Counted from the stretch's first letter, positions 1 through 12,262 are shown. The stretch: DNA of 64,000 bases from Prochilodus magdalenae (GCA_024036415.1 JAMWET010004084.1:1-64000), one strand, 5' to 3'. Notes: generated from the letters alone by a model not told the origin. Translations and numbers: made by a program.

Positions 1-242
1 GAGTGGGTAGATCTAGACCCTTGTTTGAACCGAACTAATGGATCTTCTAACGTGGAAATGGCAGTCCACCAATTCATTCCCAATATCTGCACGTTGCGGT
101 GCTTCTGTTGTGTAATACATTTCTCCAGAGTCTTTCCATGTGATTAATTCTTTTGTAAGACACTTTTATAGACTGCTATTGTTAATTACGTGGTGGTGAT
201 TTAACAGGATTCCCCATTAGATATTACTCTGCCTGCATACCG

Positions 243-500
243 ATCGAACCTAGGAGGTTGGTTCCGCCCTTGAGGGAGCTGGTTCGTCTCGAGGCTTCTT
301 CCTTACTCCAAGGGAATGTATTTCCTCACCACCAAATGTTGCCTCCGGCTTGCTCAAGGGGGTCTTGCACACTCAGTCCCCACGCAACTTCCTCCTTCTA
401 TGTCAGTAACTGCAATGATTTTCTGGGAAGCTGCTTTGAGACAACGTTGGTTTGTAAAAAAGCGCTATACAAAAAAGATTGAATTGATGATTGATTGAAC
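243..500 (+). mobile_element. Retroposon-like repeat, left-arm copy
   Basis: Noisy partner of 32378-32640. It ends in a degenerate attgatgattgattga tail at about 480-497, as expected for the 3' end of a retroposed element. Extra bases relative to the right copy interrupt the body. Confidence 0.5.
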
Positions 501-1200
501 TTGATATAGACCTAAGTATATAGCATATACCAATATCAACCACCACCAGTGAACCTACATTGTTGTGTGCTTCTAAGTGTTATGTAATGTTGTATAATGG
601 TCAGCACAGTTGCATAACTGTTTTTTTTGCTTTTCTTTGTAAGACTATTTTGCCTAAGAACTCTTTTTTGTGCATCCCTCCACCAAAAAAACCCCCCAAA
701 AAAAACAAATCAAACCATTTAGCCAAAATCTTTATTACGTAACTACAGTGAAGCAGTATCTCCGACAGAGACGAGAAGCGAAAAGTATTCGTAAACCATT
801 TCATTGCAATGGACATTCCATGAGGAGAGGCTTTTAAAGGTGGACACCTGGTTCCATTATCACCAACCAGGGTGAACTATCCCGTCTTCATGAGTTCTCT
901 AAAATGGAGCGTTCATTAATGAGCCACTCTGGATGGACTTTGTTCACATGCTAACGGTTTTGAAAACTATGCAGAATTTAATGTAAAAAAAGTTGGTGGA
1001 GTTTCCCGTTCATTAAGGAAAGGACGATTGCACGTTCACAGTTGGCTATTTTCCCACCTGACTCTGTACACTTTATTATATCCATACTGTTTTTAAACCA
1101 CATACTTACTGATAACTAGCGCTATCGGCTTTGCACATGTCCTGTACACATACTGTAGCTGTAACTGTACTGCTTGCACCATTGTTTTTTTAGTGTATTT
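500..1200. other. Left-arm sequence without a gene
   Basis: Noisy reverse complement of about 31700-32370. It contains no convincing open frame and no RNA gene. The end from about 1030 onward is the damaged copy of the retroposon-like repeat described at 31510-31860. Confidence 0.6.
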
Positions 1201-1204
1201 GTCT

Positions 1205-1305
1205 TTGCCTTACACTATTTATATATATTATATAACATATATCTATATATAGGATTATATAATATATATATAATATATATAATATATAATATAATATTAT
1301 TATAT
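1205..1305. repeat. AT microsatellite, left-arm copy
   Basis: Irregular TA-rich run pairing with the cleaner (AT)n tract at 31613-31697. The interruptions here look like sequence errors rather than real variants. Confidence 0.7.
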
Positions 1306-1687
1306 TCACAAATTCTCTCAAATGGCACTTGGAGAGGAGCCTGACCGTGTTTCGTTTATACTGTACAACCTGTATTGTGGGCGATAATGATACATAAAGT
1401 TGAGATTGAATTAGACAGATGGCCAAAAACATGTTTTTGCATAAACAAACGCGTAATTCCCCTATATTTTTGAAGCTAATAAACATTTTGATTGGACGCT
1501 GACGGTCTGTAGATTCAGTTTCACAATCACAGTTTCTTTTCACTCTCTGACTTAAAAACATGGCCACTTTTTTTTTGCGTCCAAATTCTTACCAAACTGC
1601 ACCGTAACTGCGGGAGCTTGTGTATCAAGATTCTTTGCTCAGAAAACGCATAAAGCTGAGAATCAGAACAATGTCGTTGCAGAGCCA

Positions 1688-1835
1688 TTATGAGAGAGAG
1701 AGAGGACAGAGGGAAAGAGAGAGAGGTGTAGATGCAGGAAGAGAGCAAGCAAGAGAGAGAGAGAGAGAGGGATTAGGGAGGAAGAGAGAGAGAGAGGAGA
1801 AGGAGAGATTCAGAGGGCGAGGAAGAGGTGTATAG
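1688..1835. repeat. GA-rich tract, left-arm copy
   Basis: Purine-rich (GA)n sequence with interruptions. It is the partner of the CT tract at 31105-31256. The open frame through it encodes only an RE-rich repeat. Confidence 0.85.
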
Positions 1836-1929
1836 AGGGATGGGAGAAGCCCTATTGCTATTTAACACTGACTTGGCGATGGCTACAAAGGGAGCCCAGG
1901 CTTAATATGCCTGCCCTTTTACGGTTTAC

Positions 1930-2130
1930 AGCTGGTTAAATTATCAAATTCCACTGAACGGAAGCTGCACTGCGCATTAGGAAAGATGCATCTGTGTAAT
2001 CTGTATCTCGCGTCTCAAGCACGCCATTAGAGAAATGAGTTTGCCAGCGGCCCTGCAGGCTGAGTGCTGACAGTCTGCAAAGTGGAGGCTCCTTTTTTAA
2101 TCTCCGTAATACACATACTCTCCTTCTGTT
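1930..2130. other. Left-arm copy of a candidate conserved non-coding block
   Basis: Pairs with 30840-31030. It contains several TAAT cores, including attatcaaattcc and cgccattagagaaatga. It is a duplicate of the right-arm block, so it is not independent evidence of conservation. Confidence 0.35.
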
Positions 2131-3027
2131 AAGTGACAGCAGAGTGTCCGAGCAGAGAGACGAGAGGGAGAGTGGGCAGTCCAGCCTATGAACATGTCAC
2201 AACTAGCACGCATCATGCATTCTGAGACAGGGGAAGAATCACTGACCGCGGTATTAGGATCTTCCCGGTATAAATTGTTTGTGTTAATATCCAGGGCGGC
2301 AGTATTAGCCTTCTGCAAACAGGCAATATCACCAAACACGAACCAGCATGTGGAACTAGGAAGGCCTGGTACGCAATCCCGAGCGTAATTCAGTTCATTG
2401 TGTGCTGGAGCATGCTGACCACATTCCCACACATTCCCAGATGACAGTGAGATGAAATCAAGTTCCATTACGTCAATACCAACAATATGAAATATAATTT
2501 TGGTCCAAATGATGGCACGCGCAGACTGCAAGTACGCATTAGAATGGTTCATTCAACAGGTTTTGATATTATCACAAGCCATAGAACGATTTTGCAGTCC
2601 CATTTATTAGTTTGTAGCACAAACAATAGGGTTTCTAGTTCAGTAGCAAGGTTTGCCCAATAGTGGTCTGTTTATGCTATGGACTTTATAGCACACTCAT
2701 CTCATATTATGGGTAGTGAAATTCTAATGAGAATTATATAGATATTTATTTATAGAGCAAGGCAAATAGCTACGACGTTATCCTATACAACAAGGTGATT
2801 TTAATCAATATATGTAATGGACTGTAACTTCTAAAGCAACAAGAAGTTATGAAATTATAAGATATTCTGCCATTTTTTGTACAATGTATCAATATTTTGG
2901 TTGGAAATACGAGAATATTAAATTAATTATAAATTTTTCTTGAATGTTTCAATCACATAGCGAGTCTCGACAAGCTAACATTGACTTGGACCAATCTAAA
3001 TGTGTGTTAATATTATCAACCACAGAC

Positions 3028-3632
3028 TACAGGGGTTGTGTCCCCAATGAAAACTGAAAACACCTGGTTTAGGACCTCAAATCATTTATTACATATCTGG
3101 TGTAGGGCCATCCTTTTGCTCGCGGCCAATACCAGTGTCCGTTCGTCTTGGGAAGGACAATATACTGGCGTGCGCATGCCACATGGTCAGAGGGATTTGA
3201 AGCTATTCTTTCTATGACAGGTGATAGTGGCCGAGGTCACCTACGTGATGCTGGTGGGATGGTGTGGTCCCTCTTGGTGGTATGCTGACATACGACCCTG
3301 GATACCGTGGGGGCTCTTGAGTACAGTCACAAAAGACTTGCTGTCTTGGTCAGCAGATGCGCCAGCAAGACGTTTGCACCAACAGGTTGTCCTCTTTTGG
3401 AACTCTGGTAATGTCCCTCCCATAATGTTGTAGTGCATTGCAGTATTTTTGAGCAGAACTGTTGCGCCCTTACCTGCTAACTTGAACCTTCACACTCTGC
3501 TCCTTACTGGTGCAGGGTGCGGATGTGCAGTTAATGAAGATGTGGCCACTCAGGCTGCGTCCAATTTAGCCATGAGAATCCTCCCCACACTAAAATGACC
3601 AGTGTTGTTCAGTTTCATTGTCCAACCCTGTA
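3028..3632 (-). mobile_element. Tc1-like deletion element, left-arm copy
   Basis: It begins with tacaggggttg and ends with tccaaccctgta, matching the terminal inverted repeats of the right-arm copy at 29510-30046, but is 605 instead of 537 bases long. The HTH frame seen in the right arm is broken here: fragments such as PEFQKR and RLAGAS appear on the minus strand (3241-3438) with frameshifts between them. The added bases are scattered singles, as expected from sequencing insertions. Confidence 0.8.
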
Positions 3633-5221
3633 GTATCCATGAAGCCAGAGGGTAGTGGACCAGTTCCTGGCCACTTATGGGAAAAATGGTGTGTGCCACT
3701 GCTAATTTGCCCAATGTTTTTTCTGTCGTGGTGAAGAGAGCGTCCCATTTTTTACTCACCCCTCCTTATGATTTGTTCTCTCAAGTTTTTTTGTAATATT
3801 AGGTCTTTTAGTTTATTCATCCAAAATTAAAGGCTTCACACATTATCTATTTTGTCTGCAGAGATTTAGATCACTATGATCTAAGTGGGTACAAAGGTGG
3901 TGGGATTGGCATGGCAAACACAGTCAGGGGGTGTGGCACATACCGCGGCTGATGAAATACAACGCTCACTCTCTGCAAAAGTAGAATCCAGTGGCATGGT
4001 CATGCTAGGCTTATGGGCATGTTAGCACTATGTTTGTTAACATGGGTTTTTGAACGTTTAGATAAAATGTAATGCATCACCACAATTCGTATAGTTGGTT
4101 TGCTTTCCTATGTCAAAAATGTAAGTTCTGTCTCTTGCTGGATCATTATGACACATGGCAAACTGTCCTTTCGCCATGTGCTAATATGATACTATTCCTA
4201 ATATACACTGTATAATATTAAAATGTCCTTTTAATAACAAGTTTAAGACTAACATTAACTCAATATGTTTGACATGGGGATGCGTTTTATCTAAAGCTTG
4301 TAACTGAACCCAACCCTGTCTCATTCAGTGGATGCATCTAGGCAGTGCCAGAGGGGAGTAATCCGGAGAGTCGCAGGAGACCTCCCTGTGAGCTGGGTAG
4401 CAATTTTTGGCCGGATACTGAGAGCTAACGGTATAAACTTATGCACAGTTATCTAGTATATGTGGTGGAATATCAAAACGTGATAGTTTGGAATCTGGTA
4501 CTGGCGTGGACACAACAGACTCTAGTTCATGTACTGGTTTCTGCATCACTGCTGTAGCAGTTCTCATAGGTTGAATTTAATAACAAATGGAGCTACGCAG
4601 CAGCAAGACCTCCAGAAGAACAAGGTGGTGTCGTACGATAGACACTAATAAAAAAAGCCTATCTGAGGTGGATGCAGGACCTATCCGGAAGAACAAAAAC
4701 TTGCTCTGTCATATACTGTTACACCTACACACGGTGTGCTATGTCCTGGTTTAAGGTAGAGCATTTCCCTGAAGCATCAAGTTCACTAATCCCTGATGAC
4801 GGGGCAATAGACTGCTTTGGCAGGCAAGCAGGCTTGTGGTTAGAACATCATAGTGTAGGCTTCCACAGGTCATTAGACTGTGTCTTCGTCACTATCCAGG
4901 AAAGCCGCTGGATCTCATTTACTTAGCCTTAATAGGACATACCTGAAATACGGACCCCAGTAACCTCCAAAATGTGTATTCCGCGACTTAGAGTGCACCC
5001 TAGACGGCCTTGCCGAGAGGCTCTCCTGCAGCTGGGCCCTAAAGACATAGGTCAACGTCAAACGTAAAGCATCATCACCTTGGGGCAGTAAAGTTGACAA
5101 GTGAACTAGCGGACTTGTCTGGGCAGCCCCTAGTGTATGCACTCTACAGTGACCTCTACAGTGACTGCATTGAAGGGGCCACGTGTTGTAAGATGGTGTT
5201 GTTTAGGCAAATGTGTGTTTA

Positions 5222-5237
5222 GGGGGGGCCCCCCCCC
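5222..5237. other. G7C9 run present only in the left arm
   Basis: Seven Gs followed by nine Cs between gttta and actgggtg. The right arm at about 28037-28050 reads cacccagtgcctaaac on the plus strand, with no such run. It is probably an inserted homopolymer artefact. Confidence 0.75.
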
Positions 5238-5643
5238 ACTGGGTGCACAGGGTGACAGCTGGGTGGCAAAGCCAGCCCAGAGAGAACTAAAGCCCTTCAG
5301 AGCCCACTCAGTTCTTCTATCGTCCACATCAAACACCCTGCAGTCACAAAACCAAGCTCATTTGGAGTGTTGCCTCACAGACGTCACCACAGAACTTCGT
5401 CCCTTATTAAAGCAGAGAGAGTGAACACTGGCATAGACAGTGACCTGGAGCTTCACTATACCGAGCCAGAGCAGATAGGCAAACTACGTCATATACAGAA
5501 AAATGAGACTGGGGGAGGGTGGAGGAAAGGAGATATCTCTCACTGGTCGAAGACGGAGGAATTAGAGGCATTCATATCAGACAAGTAAGAGGCTGTTGCT
5601 TGAAGATTAGGGTTCAGGCTGAGCATGAATAGCCGGCTGCGCC

Positions 5644-5651
5644 GGGGGGGG
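5644..5651. other. G8 run present only in the left arm
   Basis: The left arm has gcgcc followed by eight Gs and cagcactg. The right arm at about 27640-27655 gives gccgcagcactg on the same sense. It is probably an inserted run. Confidence 0.6.
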
Positions 5652-6302
5652 CAGCACTGGAGCTGTGTCATGGAAAAGCGCCGCCGCCAGCGTGCGTCCT
5701 TCTTTATTTCAGAACAAGTAGTCCACGATCGTTGATCTCACAATCAACCCGCATGTTTGAATGGCCTTGGGCAGAGGCAATACAGACTCCCCCGACCAAC
5801 CTCCCCGCCCCCCTATGACACACACATGCTGAGGTATTTTCTTTATTCCCCGCACAAACCTCTGATAAAGACTGCTGCTGGATTTTAGTCCCCAGGAACT
5901 GCGGCTGTATTAAAAAAAACGGGCTAGATAAAAACAAGCGGTAAGAGCACATCTATATTATTAGCTCAGATTCAAATTCATAAACAACATAAAACTGCCT
6001 GGACGAAAAATGACTTCACCACTGCGACGCTCTGAGGGTGGTTTTAGTTACTTTTAGTGAATATGAACCAGAGTGGTCTACAAATGCAACTGTTGGGACC
6101 AACCGGTTTTTGCCTTTTGGTGTCTCATCTGACTGAGTTACACAACATTCCTATACCTGTTTTTTTAAAAAAAAGCCAAGAGGCAGTTCTTTTTTTTATT
6201 GCGCTGGCAGGGCTGCGAAATGTAAATGGTTAGAACATTCAGGAAGCATGTATACCTCTGGGTTGGCCTGCCAAAATCCCCAGATTTAATCCATATTGGA
6301 AA

Positions 6303-6793
6303 ATGCTGTGGGGACTTCCTGGAACAACGAGCACAATGCCCAGGGAAGGCATCCATGTAAACTTAGGGCTCCTGCAGATGATCGTCTGCATTAGGATGCT
6401 ATACATACCTGCGGGTGGTGTGAGTGATGCGATTCATAGATTGATGAGGAGGTTGCTACAGTGCAGGGAATGTCTCGTTCGCATGTGTGGAAAAACCGGC
6501 ATCCACAGCATTTGGTTAATGAGTGGCTAAAAAGGAGTGACTGAATTGGGGCATCCCAAAGGGACCATAGTGTGGAAGGAAGCAGCGGAATCTGCAGCTG
6601 TAAAGGAAGCAATGCGTGGGTCATACGGGTCTACTCAGCAGTGGTCTAAATAGGGGTGCCCAGTCTTAACAGTAAACTCCCCTCCTCAGAATTGTGCCAG
6701 GATGGCCATCCACCACAAATCATGTCCCCGTCTTTGATGCAGGAGTGGCTGAACACTGATGTGGCCTATGTTCAGAAACGTCTCGCCAGTTCG
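6303..6793 (+). mobile_element. Tc1-like remnant, left-arm copy
   Basis: Noisy partner of 26618-27110. It keeps gggacttcctggaacaacga and the gggtctac-ctcag-cagtgg-taaa segment, with added bases. It runs straight into the SINE at 6794-7026. Confidence 0.6.
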
Positions 6794-7026
6794 TTTACGA
6801 TTTATGGCATTTAGCTGACGCTCTTATTCAGAGCAACTTGCCAAGGTGTAATCATATTACAGGTAGGGTCAATGTCGGTGTTAGGAGTCTTGATCAAGGA
6901 GTCTTATTGGTGTAGCACAGCACAGTCCACCTAGACCGCGGAATCGAAACCCTAGTCTCCCACATGTGGTGGCGGTGGTTTCCCCGAAAGGGTAGTGGTG
7001 TTATCCACTGAGCTACACCAACCACC
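6794..7026 (-). mobile_element. tRNA-derived SINE, left-arm copy
   Basis: Damaged partner of 26394-26617. Read on the minus strand it begins ggttggtgtagctcagtgg and ends with the gctctgaataagagcgtcagctaaat-type tail. Confidence 0.75.
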
Positions 7027-7029
7027 GGC

Positions 7030-8430
7030 AGTTTTTCATGCCAAATCAAATCAAAAGCTGTCGTTAGTGCTTATGAAAGTATTTACACGTCTAGCGGTCT
7101 TTCTAAGGATTTAAAGACAAGGCCTGTTCACCCCCGGCATGTGTTTGTCGATGTGGCCTTTTTTTCTTACCCCTGTACTTTCTCCCTCCCTCCCTCCTCC
7201 ATTCCTCTATCCATCCTGGATCTCCTTACACTGCGGGACAGGCCTGATCTTTCATGGCTGGGTTGGGGCTAAGGCTGCTGCAGGCAGACCTCGCTGAACT
7301 GAAACAACATGCTTTCGTGGGAAATCCAACCATGCGGGGAGCTGCCAGCATTTCTCCAACAGGCGGTGTATTTGAGAGAGGATGAAGTTCAACCAATACG
7401 CTGAAACAGTCGGTTTTCCCATGGACGCCCTTTTTTGTTCTCTACCACTTCAAGCTCCATGAAACGTAAGGGTAGTAAGCTTCAGAGTGATCATAATTTT
7501 CCCATTATAAAAAGCCCTGAAAACTTGGCGAAAGTTAGATGAAGTGAGCTTGCTATCAGAAATGGGCTGGGCTAAAACGGGAAGACGTGCACCGAGTAGC
7601 ACATGTGTGATGAGTAGGGCTAGTGAGCCCTAAATTCTGGTGAATCAGCCAAATTGTAACTGATTTTCACAAAATGATGGCAATGATTTTCACAACAAAT
7701 TCAGACGATGACACTGCTAAATGAAATAATGCCCACAACAGGTAACAGGCTAGCTATAGTTAGCTAGACAAAAATCTAGCTAACCGAAACGGTACCTTTT
7801 TGGAATGAGGGACCATAGAAGCTTCCCACATTTTCCACAGTTCCACATGTGCTTGTGGATAAATTCCCACATCTATAGCAGATAAAAGCTCAGTGTAAAC
7901 TCTTTTGATGGTTTTAATGTTGGAAAGCTACGTCAATGTTCATGCTTGATCATTTGCCTCTAACATTGGTCACCTATGACTAGCCTGGTTGTCATGTGAG
8001 TCATTGGGTGTCCCTAGTTTTGTTAACCCCAGATTGTGTTCATCCTTGTTGGCTGATATAGGATCTGCTTTTGGTGTTCGTCCATGCCTGTGCTTTGGAC
8101 CCCTGCTTGCTGTCCACATCCTGGCGTCATTGCCGTACATTTTTCACCGCACAACACTCATTTTCTCATCAGCTTCTGTAGTTTTCATCATGCGTTGTTC
8201 TGGAAGTAACGAGTCACATCACTCATTTCTCAGAAGAACTAACCGTCTGTCCCATTGCGGAACTACACTCATGTTTGTAGCTAGGTATTGATAATTGCTG
8301 CTTTCACAATTGGATAAGCTGTGATGTTTAGCTGTAGCCTAGCTGGTTCAATACTGGGTCCATGTATGGTTTTAGAGTTTTGGGGTAGACACAGTGACAT
8401 ATTGTTCTCTCTGAACTAGTTTACTACCCT
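7030..8430. other. Left-arm sequence without a gene
   Basis: Noisy copy of about 25100-26390. It includes a TAGCTA-rich stretch at about 7745-7790. No frame persists in both arms, so the open frames here (for example 7989-8291) are not supported as coding. Confidence 0.6.
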
Positions 8431-8439
8431 CTGTTGACT

Positions 8440-8695
8440 CTAGTGTTGAGGTGAAAGTTTAAAAAACATCCTGTTTCTTTCTGGTCCCAAAATGCAGCCC
8501 AGTTAGTCAGATTGGAAGCTTAATATCGGCTTCTATACTTTAAAGGTAAAACTCGTGAGGTTAATAAACTAAGCAGGCTAATACCCCAGCGGTTTGGTAT
8601 TGCGATAAGGCTGCCTGCCTAGGCAAGAAACATACTCAAGGCAAGTAATGCGAACATGCATGCAGTCTTACGATATTGCAGTGGCTAAAAAAAAA
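8440..8695 (+). repeat. Dispersed repeat A, copy 1 (left arm)
   Basis: About 255 bases running from tgttgaggtgaaagttta to gcagtggctaaaa. It contains aacatcctgtttctttctgg, a gaggttaataaact block and gcgaacatgcatgcagtctt. It is homologous to 10592-10845 and to two right-arm copies. Confidence 0.75.
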
Positions 8696-9594
8696 CAGTC
8701 CCTCGGCACTTAAGGGAGGACCAGGTGGACGTGGTTCAGTAGTTCATAGAAAATCGTAGGTCACGTCTTAGTTAGGGTTTTGTCCCTGCATTCACAAGTA
8801 AAAAACTGTAGAACCAGTGAAGCTGTAGAACGTAATGACACTGGCTACCTACTAAAGAGCCAATTGTGTCTTCAGTAGATGATGTGCTCACATATTGGTT
8901 TTGTTAAGGGAGGCATTGGGCTCATTCACTAAACATCTCCCTAAGTTTGCTTAGCTTAAATTTGTCCATGAGAATGGTCCTTATTAAAATAGTCTATTGT
9001 AGATTCATGACATGCTTTTGAACTGCATGAGGCAGTTTTGAAACATATGTGCTCTTGAGTGTGCATTCCTAAGGAACCCAAATCCAAATAAGAAAAAGTC
9101 TGGTAAATGTAAACAAGGGTTGGTAAATGAGGCAAATTGAGAACAGAGACATATTTGATTAGTATGTAATTTACATTTCATCATCTAAAGTCTCCCAGGC
9201 TAAATCCCCATGGTCTTCTTAATCACATCCCTAACAATACGCAATTAGTCATGGTGCATATACATCAAAAAGGAATGCCACCCATTTTGTCAAATTTCGG
9301 GAAGAGTTAGGTTGTTTGAAATGGCATAACTGTGAGAGAACCTTACAGACTCCTATGCAGTGGTGATGATGGGACCCGCAGGGGCCTGCAGTGACTACAG
9401 CAACAATATATAGCCATTTTTTTTAACTATTCAAAACAACCCAATGGAACTACGGAATATGTGTGTTTTTGGATGGTTTGTTATAGATGGTGAAGTAGAT
9501 TGGCAAATCTTCTGTCAATGGAGCATTAAAATAATGTATAAACTATGTATTTTTAAAGCAGAACAGTATCACATACCTATCATAAAACACTGTG

Positions 9595-9595
<1 letters not shown>

Positions 9596-9638
<43 letters not shown>
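9596..9638. other. 43-base poly-C run found only in the left arm
   Basis: A pure run of 43 cytosines between cactgtga and agacgatcaggcagtg. On the right arm at about 23970-23990 the same place reads, in this sense, cactgtgccagacatcaggc, with no run. The P-rich open frame across it is therefore meaningless. Confidence 0.9.
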
Positions 9639-9746
9639 AGACGATCAGGCAGTGTATTTCAGAACCAGTCCAACTGAGCCTAGCTTCCTGTGAGGGGGCT
9701 TTTTGAGAAGGCCATAATCTCTTCAGACCGTCTGTGAACGTTCTGA

Positions 9747-9759
9747 CCCCCCCCCCCCC
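9747..9759. other. 13-base poly-C run found only in the left arm
   Basis: The left arm reads ttctga, then 13 Cs, then tgcaag. The right arm gives ttctgactctgcaag in the same sense. This is a second inserted C run, about 110 bases from the first. Confidence 0.85.
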
Positions 9760-10591
9760 TGCAAGATTGGAGCGTTTTCACGCCAACACCACTCTGGAAT
9801 GACCCTGTTCACATCGTAACCCTTAAATACATTCCTATTTAAGGGTCATGGTGTTTTGGTTTAAAGTCCTCAGTCACTGAATTGCGACTTCAGGACTTCG
9901 TAAAAGCATTCTTAAAAGTCCCCTGGCTGGGATTGTTGTAACTTCGACTTTGCGTTGATGCAGCTGTCAACAAACTAGCCTGAATAGTGATTTTCCAGAG
10001 CTTTGTGGCTTTAATAATAAGTCTTGTTGGGGCGAGGACTTATTTTGTCGAGTTGTCTTCCACATAACACTAGTTCAGGAAAACCTCGGCTCTGTCTTCT
10101 GTCAGGCAGAAACTCAGCAGCTGTGGACATGAGGAGACACTCGCCGCCCTCTTGAGGTCATGTCTAAGAAATCCAATCACACATCAGTCAAAGGCAGGGA
10201 GCAGTGCTGGGACTTCTCTACTAACGTGAACATGCGCACCAACTGACATGAATGGCTGCTGATGCAAATGTGGATAGTACCGCTGAATACACATTGGCAC
10301 AGAAAACGTCTAGATAAGGTCGTGCAAAGACACCCAAATGCACCACCGCACATTCTTCTCTTCCTCCCTATCTCTAGGTATTATCGCTCAAGACGCCCTT
10401 TCCTCGTCTCACAGTATTAGGAATGCATCCATTGTAGGGAGCCAGAGGGATTAGCGATCAGTAAGGCGTCCCAGCAAGCTTGATGCAGTTATTCAAATCT
10501 AATGAAGTTCATGCCTACATACAGAGAGGTAATATGGACTGCAACTGCACTGCCACAACCAGCATTTCTTTTTATTCCACTTTTGTGCCTA

Positions 10592-10845
10592 TGGTTGACT
10601 CACCGTGTTGAGGTGAAAGTTAAAAACATCCTTTTCTCTGGTCCCAAATGCAGTCAGTCAGTCAGTCAGTCAGGCTTGGAAGCTTAAAATCAACAATTCT
10701 ATACTTTATGTGGAAACTATGAGGTTAATAAACTAGCAGCTAATATCCCACGGGTGGTATTTGTGTAAGCTGCAGCCTAAGACAGAAAAACATATTTAAG
10801 GCAAGTATGCGAACATGCATGCCAGTCTTACGATTGTTGTAGTGG
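10592..10845 (+). repeat. Dispersed repeat A, copy 2 (left arm)
   Basis: Same layout as 8440-8695: actcaccgtgttgaggtgaa at the start, a (gtca)n run where copy 1 has cagttagtcag, then gaggttaataaact and gcgaacatgcatgcc. It directly abuts the SINE head at 10846. Confidence 0.75.
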
Positions 10846-11090
10846 TTGATGTGTGGCACAACGGATAACACCGCTTACTCACGCAGGAAGCTTTTGCCGT
10901 CCCATGTGAGAGTAATTGGGTGTCGATTAATGTTCTTTCTGGGATGGACTAGGTGCTGTGCTACACCAATAAGAGTCTGGTGGGCAAGACTCCTATACAC
11001 TACATTTGTGCCTACATGTGATATGATTAAAACCTTGTAAGTCACTCTGGTAAGAGCTGTGTCAGTAAATGGCCGTAGATGTAGTGTGTT
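10846..11090 (+). mobile_element. SINE, left-arm copy, probably a collapsed pair
   Basis: It starts ggttgatgtgtggcacaacg and ends in a gtaagtcactctgg-type tail. The right arm has two SINE heads here (22749-22843 and 22499-22709 on the minus strand) with about 150 more bases. The left copy jumps from the first head into the body of the second. Confidence 0.65.
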
Positions 11091-11258
11091 AAAATAAAGT
11101 ACGGCACTTAAAGGGGTGAAGACGAATTAGCGCATGGCTTACTGCTATATTCCGGCGGCCACAACAGCTGAATGCGTAAGTGTAGAGTGTTTGGATAAAG
11201 AAGCACTAATGTGTCCAGATATGTTTTATGTAAACCAGTCAGTTTTGGATGGGACTCA

Positions 11259-11478
11259 TTTACATTTATGGTATTTAGCTGACTCTCCTTACCTACCCAG
11301 AGCAACTTACAGAGTTACATCATATACAGGTAGGCCAATGTCGTGTAGGAGTCGTGCCCAAGGACTCTTATTGGTGTAGCAGGACAGCTTTAGTCACTTT
11401 GAACCCCAGTCTCGATCCAAGTGTGGTGGAGGCTACTTGGCAGGTATTGGTGTTATCCGCTGAGCTACACCAACATGG
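11259..11478 (-). mobile_element. tRNA-derived SINE, left-arm copy
   Basis: Partner of 22122-22338. The tail (tttatggtatttagctgac) comes first on the plus strand, and the head (gctgagctacaccaac) ends it. The B-box region is damaged. Confidence 0.7.
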
Positions 11479-11975
11479 CTATGGCAGACGAATTATTGAA
11501 ACATCACAGCTATGCACAAACCGGTGGTCTGCATAATTGGTAGGCGTCTGGGTTTGTGTTTTAGTGCGAAGGATGCTTCTGGTTTAAAAGGATTGCAGAC
11601 TGAGTGTGTTCCCAGTTGCCACACTTAATACTGATCCTAACTAGTTTTTGAATATGCAGGTATGTAGTAGAGCTATTAGTGTCAAAGTGGAGGCATGCTC
11701 AAAAATACCACAATGCACAAGTATAGAAACGGTAGATTTGTGAGTGTGGTAATGGACGGACACTAAGGGTCCCAACAAGGCAATGGGAAATGGAAGGGAG
11801 GGAGCTTATCATGTTTGGCAATGTGGTATTTAAGTCACTGTCCCTGCTGAAATCACACTAGCACAGAACAGGCATGTGTTTCCATCCTGGGTAAGCCGGT
11901 GCCTGTGCTGGTTTAAGGTGGTGATGTTGCTGGTCTGGTGTGAGAAGATGTAATCTCTGGGCAGACATGGGGCTG
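11479..11975. other. Left-arm sequence without a gene
   Basis: Noisy copy of about 21660-22120. The right-arm version has open frames on both strands at 21721-21964, but neither survives in the left arm and neither resembles a known protein. Confidence 0.55.
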
Positions 11976-12262
11976 GGGGTTAGGGAAAACCAGTCTTGTG
12001 TTGCCTAGAGGGGTCCACCGGGGTTTTGATTCCCTGAACTGAGAGTAATGGGACTAAGTGTGGCCTTAAGCAAGGCACCTAACCCCCAACTGCTTCCCCA
12101 CAGGGGCGATGTGGATAGGAGCTGCCCACTGCTCTGGGTAAGTGTGCTCACTGCCCCTTAGTGGAGTGTGTTTGTGGGTGTTTCAACTTCATGGATGGGT
12201 TAAGTGCAGAGAACTAAATTTCCCCACTGTGGGGGATCAACAAGGGTATTAAAGTCTAAATC
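11976..12262 (+). mobile_element. Second SINE-like family, left-arm copy
   Basis: Partner of 21390-21660. It keeps aaaccagtcttgtg, gcaaggcacctaaccccc, ctgcccactgctctgggtaa and gtgggggatcaacaagg. Confidence 0.65.

Larger units (their letters stand above)
3633..6300. other. Left-arm unique-looking sequence without a gene
   Basis: Noisy reverse complement of about 27110-29500. No reading frame is consistent between the two arms, which argues against coding. It contains two artificial-looking G/C runs (5222-5237 and 5644-5651) that are absent from the partner arm. Confidence 0.6.
8700..10590. other. Left-arm sequence without a gene
   Basis: Noisy partner of about 23100-24850. It holds the two C-run insertions at 9596-9638 and 9747-9759. 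No exon or RNA gene is recognised. Confidence 0.6.

Noticed and set aside
9444..9677. 77-codon frame with a run of prolines
   Set aside because: The proline run is the 43-base poly-C insertion missing in the mirrored arm.
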